Shown here piece after piece: positions 8,555-16,339 of a stretch of 38,331 nucleotides of DNA; position 1 is the stretch's first letter; the number at the start of each line of letters is the position of its first letter. The stretch is from Streptomyces corynorhini (lineage in GTDB: Bacteria > Actinomycetota > Actinomycetes > Streptomycetales > Streptomycetaceae). The translations under genes were made by a program, and so were the position numbers. The notes beneath the pieces are model-generated. The model ran no database searches, was not told the origin of the DNA, and worked only from the letters and a program-made list of their open reading frames with translations. Location: positions 1 through 38,331 of the forward strand of contig NZ_QQNA01000157.1 of NCBI RefSeq assembly GCF_003346515.1. The letters run 5' to 3'.

Positions 8555-10089
8555 GGTGTCGGGCTCCCTTCCATCACAAGGTCGAGGACTCGGTGCTCGT
8601 CCAGCTCGCGCGCCGGTGCCCGGTGGACGACCAGCCCTTCGCGCAGGACCAGCACCCGGTCGGCGAGGCCCAGCACTTCGGGGACCTCGCTGGAGACGAG
8701 CAGTACGGCGAGCCCCTCGTCGGCCAGCCGCCGGATCACGGCGTACAGCTCGGCACGGGCGCCCACGTCGACGCCGCGCGTCGGTTCGTCGAGCAGCAGC
8801 ACCCGGCAGCCGCGCAGCAGCCAGCGCGCGAGCACCGCCTTCTGCTGGTTGCCGCCGGAGAGGGTACGGATCCGGGCGTCCGGGTTGTCCGGGCGCAGGG
8901 AGAGTTCCCTGGTCGCCCGCTGGGCCGCGGCGCGCTCGGCCGAGCGGTCGAGCCAGCCGCCCCGGGCGAAGCGGGGCAGTGAGGAGACCGACACGTTGCG
9001 GGTGACCGATTCGAGCATCAGCAGGCCCTGGGCCTTGCGCTCCTCGGGCGCGAGCCCGAGCCCGGCGCGGACGGCGGCGCGGACACTGCCCGGCCGCAGC
9101 GGGACACCGTCGACCAGGACACGGCCGGTGGTGGGTTTGCGCGCCCCGTACACCGTCTCCAGGATCTCGGAGCGCCCCGAGCCGACGAGCCCGGCCAGGC
9201 CGACGATCTCACCGGGCCGCACTTCGAGGTCGAGAGAGGCGAACTCCCCTTCCCTGGAGAGCCCTTCGACCCGCAGGACGGGTTCGGGCCGCGGCGCGCC
9301 GGCGGCGGTCGCGGCGGGCCGCTCGGGGAAGACGTACTCGACGTTCCTGCCGGTCATCAGCGCGACGACGTCCCGGGTCGGGGTCTGTTTCGCGGGCAGG
9401 GCGACCGCCACGGTCCGCCCGTCCTTGATGACGGTCACCCGGTCGCCGATGCGCCGGATCTCCTCCAGCCGGTGGGAGATGTAGATGACGGCCACTCCGT
9501 CGGCCGTGAGGGTGGCGACCGTACGGAAGAGATTGTCGACCTCGTCGGGGTCGAGGGCGGCGGACGGCTCGTCCATCACGATGAGCCGGACGTCGTGGGA
9601 GAGCGCGCGGGCCATCGAGACGATCTGCTGCTGGGCGGCGGAGAGCGAGCCGACCAACTGGTGCGCCCGGATCTCCGGGTGGCCGAGGCGTGCCAGCAGC
9701 GCGGTCGCCGCGCTCCTGGCCTCCCGGCCCCGCACGACGAACCCGGCGGTGGTCGGTTCGTGCCCGAGGAAGACGTTCTCGGCCACCGACAGGCCCTCGA
9801 CCAGGTCGAGTTCCTGGTAGATGGTGGCGATGCCGAGCCGCATCGCGGCGATCGGCGACTTCAGTGTGACCTCTTCGCCGCGCCAGTTGATCACACCGTC
9901 GTCGGGCTGGTGGGCCCCGGCGAGCACCTTGATGAGTGTGGACTTCCCGGCGCCGTTCTGGCCGAGCAGACAGTGGACCTCGCCCGCCTCGACCTCCAGG
10001 TCCACACCGTCGAGGGCGCGGACCCCGGGAAAGGTCTTGGTGATGCCGGACATGGTGAGCAGCGGGGTCGTGGGTGGAGTGGGTGCCAT
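8551..10089 (-). CDS. Ribose-type ABC transporter ATP-binding protein (two fused NBDs)
   Basis: The 512-residue RbsA/XylG-type protein has two tandem nucleotide-binding domains. The first has Walker A GQNGAGKST and a normal Walker B (LIVMDEPSAALD). The second has the usual degenerate P-loop (GLVGSGRSE) but an intact LSGGNQQKA signature and LLLDEPTRGVDVG. The ATG start (MAPTPP) has GAGGGG close upstream and gives the standard family length. The open frame runs 66 codons further upstream but only through low-complexity repeats. It is the first gene of the transport operon after the ROK regulator gene. Confidence 0.93.
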   Translation of the reverse strand: MAPTPPTTPLLTMSGITKTFPGVRALDGVDLEVEAGEVHCLLGQNGAGKSTLIKVLAGAHQPDDGVINWRGEEVTLKSPIAAMRLGIATIYQELDLVEGLSVAENVFLGHEPTTAGFVVRGREARSAATALLARLGHPEIRAHQLVGSLSAAQQQIVSMARALSHDVRLIVMDEPSAALDPDEVDNLFRTVATLTADGVAVIYISHRLEEIRRIGDRVTVIKDGRTVAVALPAKQTPTRDVVALMTGRNVEYVFPERPAATAAGAPRPEPVLRVEGLSREGEFASLDLEVRPGEIVGLAGLVGSGRSEILETVYGARKPTTGRVLVDGVPLRPGSVRAAVRAGLGLAPEERKAQGLLMLESVTRNVSVSSLPRFARGGWLDRSAERAAAQRATRELSLRPDNPDARIRTLSGGNQQKAVLARWLLRGCRVLLLDEPTRGVDVGARAELYAVIRRLADEGLAVLLVSSEVPEVLGLADRVLVLREGLVVHRAPARELDEHRVLDLVMEGSPTP

Positions 10090-10404
10090 GGCGTATCCCC
10101 TCGGCGGATGCGGCCGGTGAGCGGGCAGGCTGAAGGAGGAGCGGGGTGGTGTGAGCGGGCGGAACCAGGTGCGGCGGAGCGGTGCGGTGGTGCGGATGCG
10201 GCTCGTGCGGGTGCGGCTGGTGCGGCTCGTGCGGCTCGTTGTGATGGCGCGGCTCGTGCGGGTACTCGGGGTGGTGCGGTGGCACACGTACTACGGATGG
10301 CGCGGGACGTACGGGCGGTGCGAGTGGAGCGGGCGGTGCGGGTGGAGCGGGCGGTGCGGGTCGCGCGGGTGGAGCGGGTGGAACAGGTGGAGCGCCACCG
10401 GCCG
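10090..10404. other. Intergenic region between rok and the ABC genes, filled with low-complexity repeats
   Basis: The 315-nt stretch lies between two co-directional genes and is largely made of short GTGCGG-type repeats (see the repeat entry). No clear promoter or hairpin stands out, and all frames through it give arginine/serine/valine-rich junk. It could hold the importer promoter, but I cannot point to it. Confidence 0.5.
10182..10390. repeat. Degenerate minisatellite block (GTGCGG-rich; 18-bp tandem units)
   Basis: From about 10182 to 10269 units built on GTGCGGCTC / GTGCGGGTG alternate. From 10318 to 10371 three tandem 18-bp units occur (consensus GTGCGGGTGGAGCGGGCG), decaying through to about 10390. 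Seen directly; boundaries of the degenerate part are approximate. Confidence 0.75.
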
Positions 10405-11595
10405 TCAGGCCGGCGAGAAGAGGTGGTCGCTGATGAGCCGGGCCGCGCCGGTGACTCCGGCGGTCGGGCCCAACTCCCCCAGGACGATGGGGAGATTGCC
10501 GGTGGCCAGCGGCAGCGACTGCCGGTAGACCTGGGTCCTGACGCTGGCCAGCAGGGTGTGGCCGAGGCCGGTCACCCCGCCGCCGATCACCACGAGCCCC
10601 GGGTTGAAGAAGCTGACGAGTCCGGCGATGACCTGGCCGACCCGGTTCCCGCCCGCCCGGATGAGTTCGAGGGCGACGGGGTCACCGGCCGCCGCGGCGG
10701 CCGAGACGTCCACGGCGGTGAGCCGGCCGGCCGACTCCAGCAGCCCGGCCAGTTCGGGTGAACGGCCCTCGCGGGCCGCCTCCTCGGCGTCGCGGGCGAG
10801 CGCGGCGCCGCTGAAGTACGCCTCCAGGCAGCCCTTGTTGCCGCAGGCGCAGGCCCGGCCGTCGGCCTCGACCTGGATATGGCCGATGTCACCGGCGCTG
10901 CCGGTGGTGCCCCGGTAGACATCGCCGCCGACGACGATGCCGCAGCCGATACCGGTGCCTATCTTGACGCAGAGGAAGTCGCCCACGGAGCGGGCGACGC
11001 CCGCGTGCTGCTCCCCCATCGCCATGAGGTTCACATCGTTGTCGACCATGACTGGGCAGCCCAGCTCCTGGCTGAGCGCCTCGCGGACCGGGAACCCGTC
11101 CCAGCCGGGCATGATCGGCGGTGCGACCGGGACCCCCTCGGGGAAGCGGACCGGGCCCGGGACCCCGATGCCCGCTCCGTCGAACTCCTCGGCGAGACCG
11201 GAGACTTTGAGTTTGGCGGCCAGCGCGAGCACCTGCTCGAAGACGGCGACCGGTCCCTCGCGGACGTCCATGGGGTGGTTGAGATGGCCCAGCACCTCCA
11301 GCTCCGCGTTGGTCACGGCGACATCGATGGAGGTGGCGCCGATGTCGACGCCGAGGAAACGCAGGGCGGGCGCGAGCCGGATGTTGTGGGAGCGCCGGCC
11401 GCCGCGCGAGGCGGCGAGTCCGTCCGCGACCACCAGGCCGGTCTCCAGCAGCCGGTCCACCTCGACGGCGAGCTTCGAACGGGAGAGGTCCACCTGATCG
11501 CCGAGCTGCGCACGGGAGTTGGGACCGCCGTCGCGCAACAGCCTGAGCAGTCGCGCCTGGTGCGCGTTGGCAGGTCGTGCCGTCATGCGTCTCAC
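10405..11595 (-). CDS. ROK-family transcriptional regulator
   Basis: The 396-residue repressor of the NagC/XylR type has an N-terminal MarR-like winged helix (about 10-65: RLLRLLRDGGPNSRAQLGDQ ... SRSKLAVEVDRLLETG) fused to a sugar-kinase-fold ROK domain with GVDIGATSID, GTGIGCGIV and the zinc-binding cluster HIQVEADGRACACGNKGCLE. The GTG start was chosen because GGAGG lies 5 nt upstream; an ATG three codons later is possible. It lies directly upstream of the sugar importer on the same strand, so local regulation is the natural inference. The kinase-like domain presumably senses the imported sugar. Confidence 0.9.
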   Translation of the reverse strand: MRRMTARPANAHQARLLRLLRDGGPNSRAQLGDQVDLSRSKLAVEVDRLLETGLVVADGLAASRGGRRSHNIRLAPALRFLGVDIGATSIDVAVTNAELEVLGHLNHPMDVREGPVAVFEQVLALAAKLKVSGLAEEFDGAGIGVPGPVRFPEGVPVAPPIMPGWDGFPVREALSQELGCPVMVDNDVNLMAMGEQHAGVARSVGDFLCVKIGTGIGCGIVVGGDVYRGTTGSAGDIGHIQVEADGRACACGNKGCLEAYFSGAALARDAEEAAREGRSPELAGLLESAGRLTAVDVSAAAAAGDPVALELIRAGGNRVGQVIAGLVSFFNPGLVVIGGGVTGLGHTLLASVRTQVYRQSLPLATGNLPIVLGELGPTAGVTGAARLISDHLFSPA

Positions 11596-11835
11596 GCGCC
11601 CCTCCCCGCCTTCCCGGCCGGCCTTTTGGTCTGTGCGGTGACCCGGAGGTGTGTCCCGGGCTTTTGAGGGAACGTAGCAGCGCTTGCCCGCAGGGGGAAG
11701 AAGTTGCGCGTGAATCCATCCCAACTTTCTCCACACCGAGGACAAAGGGAGGGCCGCCCCGCGTCACGCGCAGGGCGGCCCAGGAGTTCTCCGGCGCCGG
11801 TCACGGCCGGGGAAGGCCGCCGACTCCCGTCGCGA
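11596..11835. promoter_or_regulatory. Upstream region of the ROK regulator gene
   Basis: This 240-nt intergenic region contains the gntR terminator (11751-11781) and then the rok leader. On the minus strand a TACGTT hexamer (around 11670-11675) could be a -10 box, but no good -35 box is seen. The call is tentative. Confidence 0.3.
11751..11781 (-). terminator. Terminator after the GntR regulator gene
   Basis: A perfect 9-bp outer stem (GGGCCGCCC / GGGCGGCCC) encloses an inner CGCG-TCA-CGCG stem with a 2-nt bulge, about 55 nt past the gntR stop codon. The structure is seen in sequence; the function is inferred. Confidence 0.65.
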
Positions 11836-12513
11836 TCAGGTGCGTTCGCGCTGGTGGTAGCTGGTTCTGGTGTGTTCCGTGTGTGCCTTCATGACCTCGG
11901 TCGCACGCTGTTCGTCCCGCGCGGCGATGGCGGCGATCAGCTGCCGGTGCTCGATCCAGGAGTCCTTGCCGCGCTGCCGGGCGACCGGTGTGTAGTACCA
12001 GCGGACCCTGCGGTCGACCTGCGCGGCCAGCTCCGCCAGCACGACATTGCCCGCCAGCTCCATGACCTTGGCGTGGAAGGCGGCGTTGGCGGCGACCGCC
12101 CGGTCCACGTCGTCGTCCGCCACGGCCCGCTCCCCGTCGGCGCACAGCTCCTCCAGCGCGGCGATGCCCGCCGTACCGGAGTCCGCCGCGGCCAGCCGGG
12201 CGGCCTCCGCCTCCAGGAGCGTACGGACCGTGAGCAGCTGGTCCGCCTCGTCCTCGGTCGGCTCGTGGACGAACGCGCCCTGGGCCGGGCGCAGATCGAC
12301 CCAGCCCTCGGTGTTGAGGCGCTGCAGCGCCTCGCGCACGGGCTGCCGGGAGACCCCGAGGTGGCCCGCGAGTTCGCTCTCGACCAGATGCTGGCCCGGC
12401 TGGAGCGCCCGGGTCGTTATCAGTTCGAGCAGAGCCTCGTACACGCGCTCACGCAGCGGACCCGGGCGTTCGAGCTTGGGCAGAGAACCCTGTGCCAACT
12501 TCGCGGACAACAT
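11836..12513 (-). CDS. GntR-family regulator, FadR/FCD subfamily
   Basis: The 225-residue regulator has an N-terminal winged helix (LRERVYEALLELITTRALQP, LAGHLGVSRQPVREALQRL, residues about 15-75) and an all-helical FCD effector domain with the metal-site pattern (AAFHAKVMELAGN; HRQLIAAIAARD; AHTEHTR). The ATG has GGAGGGGG about 5 nt upstream. FCD regulators usually sense small carboxylic acids. It lies near an OFA-family carboxylate transporter, and its upstream region shares a 9-bp element with the transporter/fdhD region, which suggests control of that locus and of itself. The effector is unknown. Confidence 0.92.
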   Translation of the reverse strand: MLSAKLAQGSLPKLERPGPLRERVYEALLELITTRALQPGQHLVESELAGHLGVSRQPVREALQRLNTEGWVDLRPAQGAFVHEPTEDEADQLLTVRTLLEAEAARLAAADSGTAGIAALEELCADGERAVADDDVDRAVAANAAFHAKVMELAGNVVLAELAAQVDRRVRWYYTPVARQRGKDSWIEHRQLIAAIAARDEQRATEVMKAHTEHTRTSYHQRERT

Positions 12514-12593
12514 CGCTGTCCCCCTCCTGGCCGACCGTGGGCACGACGGCGGTGCCGCCGTGCCGGGAGTGACGAATCCAGACATTGGTTATC

Positions 12594-12606
12594 GTCTACA
12601 GTCTAC
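12594..12606. promoter_or_regulatory. Candidate GntR operator upstream of gntR
   Basis: The tandem GTCTAC-A-GTCTAC lies 80 nt upstream of the gntR start, in an AT-richer patch with TAGACT/GATAAC hexamers that could be a -10 region on the minus strand. Its GTCTACAGT core recurs in the transporter/fdhD intergenic region. It resembles the GT-N2-AC core of FCD-type operators. Confidence 0.5.
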
Positions 12607-12680
12607 CGACCGGCGAAGAGCCTTGGTTGGCGTTCGAATTCCGTTCGATGTCGCGGCCGGTGCCCACCGCCGCCGATGAC

Positions 12681-12700
12681 CGGTGCCCCCACGGGCACCG
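12681..12700 (-). terminator. Hairpin after the FabH-like gene
   Basis: An 8-bp perfect stem (CGGTGCCC / GGGCACCG) with a 4-nt loop lies 33 nt beyond the stop codon of the ketosynthase gene and would separate it from gntR. Confidence 0.5.
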
Positions 12701-12732
12701 GCACGGCCCCGGTGGCGAGCCCGCCCCGGGCG

Positions 12733-13680
12733 TCAGGGGCAGCGGACGACCTGGCCGCCGTACGAGAGGTTGCCGCCGAAGCCGAAGAGCAGCACCGGAG
12801 CGCCCTCCGGGATCTCCCGGCGCTCCACCAGCTTGGACAGCGCCATCGGGATCGAGGCGGCGGAGGTGTTGCCGGAGTCCACGACGTCCCGGGCGATCAC
12901 GGCGTTGACCGCGCCGATCTTCTGGGCGACCGGCTCGATGATCCGCAGATTGGCCTGGTGCAGCACGACCCCGCCCAGCTCCTCCGGGGTGATCCCGGCG
13001 CGCTCGCAGACCTTGCGGGCGATGGGCGGCAGCTGCGTGGTGGCCCAGCGGTAGACCGACTGCCCCTCCTGCGCGAAGATCGGCGGGGTTCCCTCGATCC
13101 GCACGGCGTGCCCCATCTCGGGCACCGAGCCCCAGAGCACCGGGCCGATCCCCGGCTCCTCGTCGGGCCCGGTCGCCACGACGACCGCCGCGCCCGCGCC
13201 GTCACCGAGCAGGACGCAGGTCGTACGGTCCGTCCAGTCGGCGATCGCGGCCATCTTGTCCGCGCCGATGACCAGCACCCGGGTCGCCGAGCCCGCCCGT
13301 ACGGCGTGGTCGGCCGTGGCCAGGGCGTGGGTGAAGCCCGCGCACACGACGTTGATGTCCATCACGGCGGGCGAGCCCATGGCGAGCCGGGCCGCGACCC
13401 GCGCCGCCGTGTTGGGTGAGCGGTCGATAGCGGTGGAGGTGGCGACCAGCACCATGTCGATGTCCTCGGGGCCCAGCCCCGCGGCGGCCAGCGCCTTGGC
13501 GCCGGCGTGCGCCGCCAGCTCGTCCACCGGCTCGTCCGGGCCCGCCACGTGCCGGGTCTTGATGCCGACCCGGCTGCTGATCCATTCGTCGCTGGTGTCG
13601 ACCATCGCCGCCAGATCGTGGTTGGTGAGCACCTTGGCGGGCTGATAGTGCCCGAGCGCGGCGATACGAGTGCCGGTCAT
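12733..13680 (-). CDS. Beta-ketoacyl-ACP synthase III (FabH-like)
   Basis: The 315-residue thiolase-fold condensing enzyme has all three KASIII catalytic residues: Cys113 (VVCAGFTHAL), His241 (LHQANLRI) and Asn271 (SGNTSAASIP). The C-terminal GFGGNLSYGG closes the fold, and WISSRVGIKTRH near the N terminus is typical of FabH. It condenses an acyl-CoA starter with malonyl-ACP or transfers an acyl group. No acyl carrier protein or other fatty-acid or polyketide gene is adjacent, so it is a stand-alone paralogue rather than the housekeeping fab-cluster copy. Its start, an ATG with a G-rich stretch before it, agrees with family length. Confidence 0.92.
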   Translation of the reverse strand: MTGTRIAALGHYQPAKVLTNHDLAAMVDTSDEWISSRVGIKTRHVAGPDEPVDELAAHAGAKALAAAGLGPEDIDMVLVATSTAIDRSPNTAARVAARLAMGSPAVMDINVVCAGFTHALATADHAVRAGSATRVLVIGADKMAAIADWTDRTTCVLLGDGAGAAVVVATGPDEEPGIGPVLWGSVPEMGHAVRIEGTPPIFAQEGQSVYRWATTQLPPIARKVCERAGITPEELGGVVLHQANLRIIEPVAQKIGAVNAVIARDVVDSGNTSAASIPMALSKLVERREIPEGAPVLLFGFGGNLSYGGQVVRCP

Positions 13681-13793
13681 GCCCGGGACCCCCTCTGTTT
13701 CGACGTCAGGAATGCTCCAGTCTTGTCACCGACTCGCCGGTACGGGTGCAGGTGAACCAACAGGATTCTCCCGTGCGGTTTGGAGAGTCCACA

Positions 13794-13940
13794 TCATCGG
13801 GTGAAAAGCTGAGCCGCCTTGAGGATCAACTCGTACACACCGTACGCCAGCGGGATCCCCACCCAAAGCCAGGCGAAGACGATCAGACCGGTACGGCGGT
13901 GTTCAGACGGTGCGGCCGGTGGCGCTGCTGACCTGGTCAT
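13794..13940 (-). CDS. MFS transporter small subunit (48 residues)
   Basis: A 48-residue single-helix protein: a Pro/Ala-rich cytoplasmic start, RRTGLIVFAWLWVGIPLAYG as the core of one membrane helix (about 18-40), and a short tail KAAQLFTR. It matches my memory of the small proteins annotated next to actinobacterial OFA-type MFS carriers. ATG 13940 has GGAG about 7 nt upstream. Its first 38 nt overlap the 3' end of the transporter gene in another frame, so translation is probably coupled. A role as accessory subunit or stabiliser of the carrier is inferred from overlap and co-occurrence, not shown here. Confidence 0.85.
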   Translation of the reverse strand: MTRSAAPPAAPSEHRRTGLIVFAWLWVGIPLAYGVYELILKAAQLFTR

Positions 13941-15276
13941 CGGCTGTCTCCTTCGGGTCGGGAACGTGGTGACGCGGGTGTACGGGCCTGACGAGTTCGT
14001 TGGCCACGAAGCCGACGGCCAGCAGGCCGATCATGATGGCGAACGAAAGACCGTACAGCCCCGCGCCGCTCTTTCCCGCCGCCTCCTGGCTGTCCGCCAC
14101 CTTGTTGACGATGAGCGGGCCGAGCACTCCCGCGGTGGACCAGGCGGTGAGCAGCCGGCCGTGGATCGCGCCGACCTGGTAGGTGCCGAAGAGGTCCTTG
14201 AGATAGGCGGGGATGGTGGCGAAGCCGCCTCCGTAGAAGGAGAGGATCACCAGCGCGCAGATGACGAACAGCGGCTTCGACGCGTCCCCGAACAGGGCGA
14301 TCAGCAGATACATCACCGCCCCGGCGCCCAGATAGACCCGGTAGACGTTCTTGCGGCCGATCAGGTCCGAGGTGGAGGACCAGCCGATACGGCCCGCCAT
14401 GTTGGCGGCGGAGAGCAGCGCCACGAATCCGGCCGCCGCCGAGACCGAGACCGGGGTGTCCGTCCGCGCGAAGAAGTCCGTGATCATCGGGGCGGCCTTC
14501 TCCAGGACGCCGATGCCCGCCGTGACGTTCATGCACAGGACGACCCACAGGCACCAGAACTGCGGGGTGCGCACGGCCGACCGCGCCGAGACCCGGGGCC
14601 CGGCGGCCGGTACGGCCCCGCGCGCCGGAACCGCCACGGCGTCCGGAACCTCCGGCGCCTGCTGCCGGTAGCCGGGCGGCGGGACCCGGACCAGCAGCAC
14701 GCCGAGGGTCATGAACGCCGCGTACACCAGCCCGTGCGTCAGGAAGGCGAAGGCGATGCCCCGGCTGTCGGAGCCGTAGGACGAGAGCATCTGCGCGGAC
14801 CACGGCGAGGCGATGAGCGCGCCGCCGCCGAAGCCCATGATGGCGATGCCGGTGGCCATCCCCGGCCGGTCGGGGAACCACTTGATCAGAGTGGAGACCG
14901 GCGAGATGTAGCCGATGCCGAGGCCGATCCCGCCGACGAATCCGTAACCGAACACGATCAGCCAGTACTGCTCGGTGAAGGCGCCGAGCGCGGCCAGCAG
15001 GAAGCCGGAGGAGAAACAGCACAGGGCGATCGTCATCGCCCAGCGCGGCCCGTTGCGCTCCACGAGGGTGCCGCCGAACGCGGCGGAGAGCCCGAGCATC
15101 ACGATGCCGAGCTGGAAGGGCAGCGCGCTCTGGGTACCGGAGAGGTTCAGCGCGGATTCGAGGGGCGGCTTGAAGACGCTCCATGCGTATGCCTGCCCGA
15201 TGGAGAGATGGACCGACAGCGCGGCGGGCGGCACCAGCCAGCGGCTCCATCCGGCGGGGGCGAGAGGTGGGGTCAT
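13903..15276 (-). CDS. OFA-family MFS transporter (oxalate/formate antiporter type)
   Basis: The 457-residue carrier has 12 predicted helices and OFA features: SIGQAYAWSVFKPPLE in helix 1, FVGGIGLGIGYISPVSTLIKWFPDRPG after helix 4, and a second half starting at RTPQFWCLWVVLCMN. OFA proteins exchange or import small carboxylates such as oxalate and formate. The ATG chosen matches family N termini but lacks a clear Shine-Dalgarno, so initiation may be leaderless or weak; upstream in-frame codons offer no better start. Divergent fdhD and the overlapping small-subunit gene support a formate or oxalate link. The open frame runs another 401 codons upstream but that is antisense to fdhD. Confidence 0.9.
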   Translation of the reverse strand: MTPPLAPAGWSRWLVPPAALSVHLSIGQAYAWSVFKPPLESALNLSGTQSALPFQLGIVMLGLSAAFGGTLVERNGPRWAMTIALCCFSSGFLLAALGAFTEQYWLIVFGYGFVGGIGLGIGYISPVSTLIKWFPDRPGMATGIAIMGFGGGALIASPWSAQMLSSYGSDSRGIAFAFLTHGLVYAAFMTLGVLLVRVPPPGYRQQAPEVPDAVAVPARGAVPAAGPRVSARSAVRTPQFWCLWVVLCMNVTAGIGVLEKAAPMITDFFARTDTPVSVSAAAGFVALLSAANMAGRIGWSSTSDLIGRKNVYRVYLGAGAVMYLLIALFGDASKPLFVICALVILSFYGGGFATIPAYLKDLFGTYQVGAIHGRLLTAWSTAGVLGPLIVNKVADSQEAAGKSGAGLYGLSFAIMIGLLAVGFVANELVRPVHPRHHVPDPKETADDQVSSATGRTV

Positions 15277-15498
15277 GGTCGCGAACTCTAGGAACCGGAT
15301 CGCACCTTTGGGAAGATCTTCAACCGGGCCGATTGCGCGGCCCGTGCCCCGGCCGGAGGGGTCCGTACCGGCCGGATGTCTTGTCGCGCGGAACTCCATA
15401 CTGTAGACAGCACGGGTGGGTCCGGGCGCGGGATCTCCGGGGTGCCGGACAATGAGTGACACACGGCAGCACCACGTCGACGAGTAGGACTGATCACC
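15277..15498. promoter_or_regulatory. Divergent promoter region of the OFA transporter and fdhD
   Basis: This 222-nt intergenic region carries the palindrome CTGTAGACAG (15401-15410), whose minus strand contains GTCTACAGT, the same 9-mer found upstream of gntR. Candidate -10 hexamers overlap it on both strands (TACAGT on minus, CATACT or TAGACA on plus), so a bound regulator could act on both genes. The promoter positions are inferred. Confidence 0.5.
15401..15410. promoter_or_regulatory. Candidate GntR operator between the transporter gene and fdhD
   Basis: CTGT-AG-ACAG is an inverted repeat with perfect 4-bp arms. One base extended, it gives the 9-mer ACTGTAGAC shared with the gntR upstream region (reverse complement of 12594-12602). 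Confidence 0.45.
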
Positions 15499-16338
15499 AT
15501 GGGACGGGTCACCGAGCGCCGCCGCACCATCCGGATCAGGGACGGGGTCGTCTCCGCGCGGCCCGACACCCTGGTGGCCGAGGAGCCGCTGGAGATCAGG
15601 CTGAACGGCAAGCCCCTCGCCATCACGATGCGCACCCCCGGTGACGACTTCGCGCTGGCCGCCGGGTTCCTGGTGAGCGAGGGGGTGCTCGCGGCGAGCA
15701 CGGACGTACGGTCCATCGTGTACTGCGCCGGGGCGAAGGAGGACGGCTCGAACACGTACAACGTGGTCGACGTACAGCTCGCGCCCGGGGTGCCGGTGCC
15801 CGACATCACGCTGGAGCGCAACGTCTACACGACCTCCTCGTGCGGGCTGTGCGGCAAGGCCAGCCTGGACGCCGTACGGACCACGGCCCGCTTCCCGATC
15901 GCCGACACTCCCCCGGTCCTGGTCGAACCCGCTCTGCTCGCCGGCCTCCCCGACCGGCTCCGGGCGGCGCAGCGGGTCTTCGACAGGACCGGGGGGCTGC
16001 ACGCGGCGGCGCTCTTCTCCGAGGAGGGCGAGCTGCTGGACATCCGCGAGGACGTCGGGCGGCACAACGCGGTCGACAAGCTGGTCGGCCGGGCGCTGCG
16101 GCAGGATCTGCTGCCGCTGTCCCGGGCGATCCTGCTGGTCTCGGGCCGCGCCTCGTTCGAGCTGGCGCAGAAGGCCGTGATGGCGGGGATCCCGGTGCTG
16201 GCCGCGGTCTCGGCGCCCTCGTCGCTCGCCGTCGACCTGGCCGCCGAGAGCGGGCTGACCCTGGTGGGCTTCCTGCGCGGCCCGTCGATGAACGTGTACG
16301 CGGGCGACGAGCGGATCGCCCTGCACAGCGAGGTGTGA
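15499..16338 (+). CDS. fdhD: Formate dehydrogenase accessory sulfurtransferase FdhD
   Basis: The 279-residue cytoplasmic protein transfers sulfur from a cysteine desulfurase to the molybdenum cofactor of formate dehydrogenase. The conserved CXXC (SSCGLCGK, Cys115 and Cys118) is present, as are RTPGDDFALAAGFLVSEG, GGLHAAALF, REDVGRHNAVDKL and VSGRASFELAQKA. The length is typical. The ATG has AGGA about 10 nt upstream. No formate dehydrogenase gene is in the window, so the target enzyme is encoded elsewhere. It lies divergent to an OFA transporter that may carry formate or oxalate. Confidence 0.96.
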   Translation: MGRVTERRRTIRIRDGVVSARPDTLVAEEPLEIRLNGKPLAITMRTPGDDFALAAGFLVSEGVLAASTDVRSIVYCAGAKEDGSNTYNVVDVQLAPGVPVPDITLERNVYTTSSCGLCGKASLDAVRTTARFPIADTPPVLVEPALLAGLPDRLRAAQRVFDRTGGLHAAALFSEEGELLDIREDVGRHNAVDKLVGRALRQDLLPLSRAILLVSGRASFELAQKAVMAGIPVLAAVSAPSSLAVDLAAESGLTLVGFLRGPSMNVYAGDERIALHSEV

Positions 16339-16339
16339 G

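Noticed and set aside
10090..10287. Upstream extension of the ABC ATPase (Arg/Ser/Thr-rich 66 codons)
   Set aside because: It is only the translation of the minisatellite block; ATG 10089 gives the normal RbsA length.
2861..14346. Further GTAGAC/GTCTAC hexamers as extra GntR operators (for example near 2867, 3453, 10522, 13048, 14341)
   Set aside because: They fall inside coding regions, where GTA is the complement of the common Tyr codon, and lack the surrounding ACTGTAGAC context.
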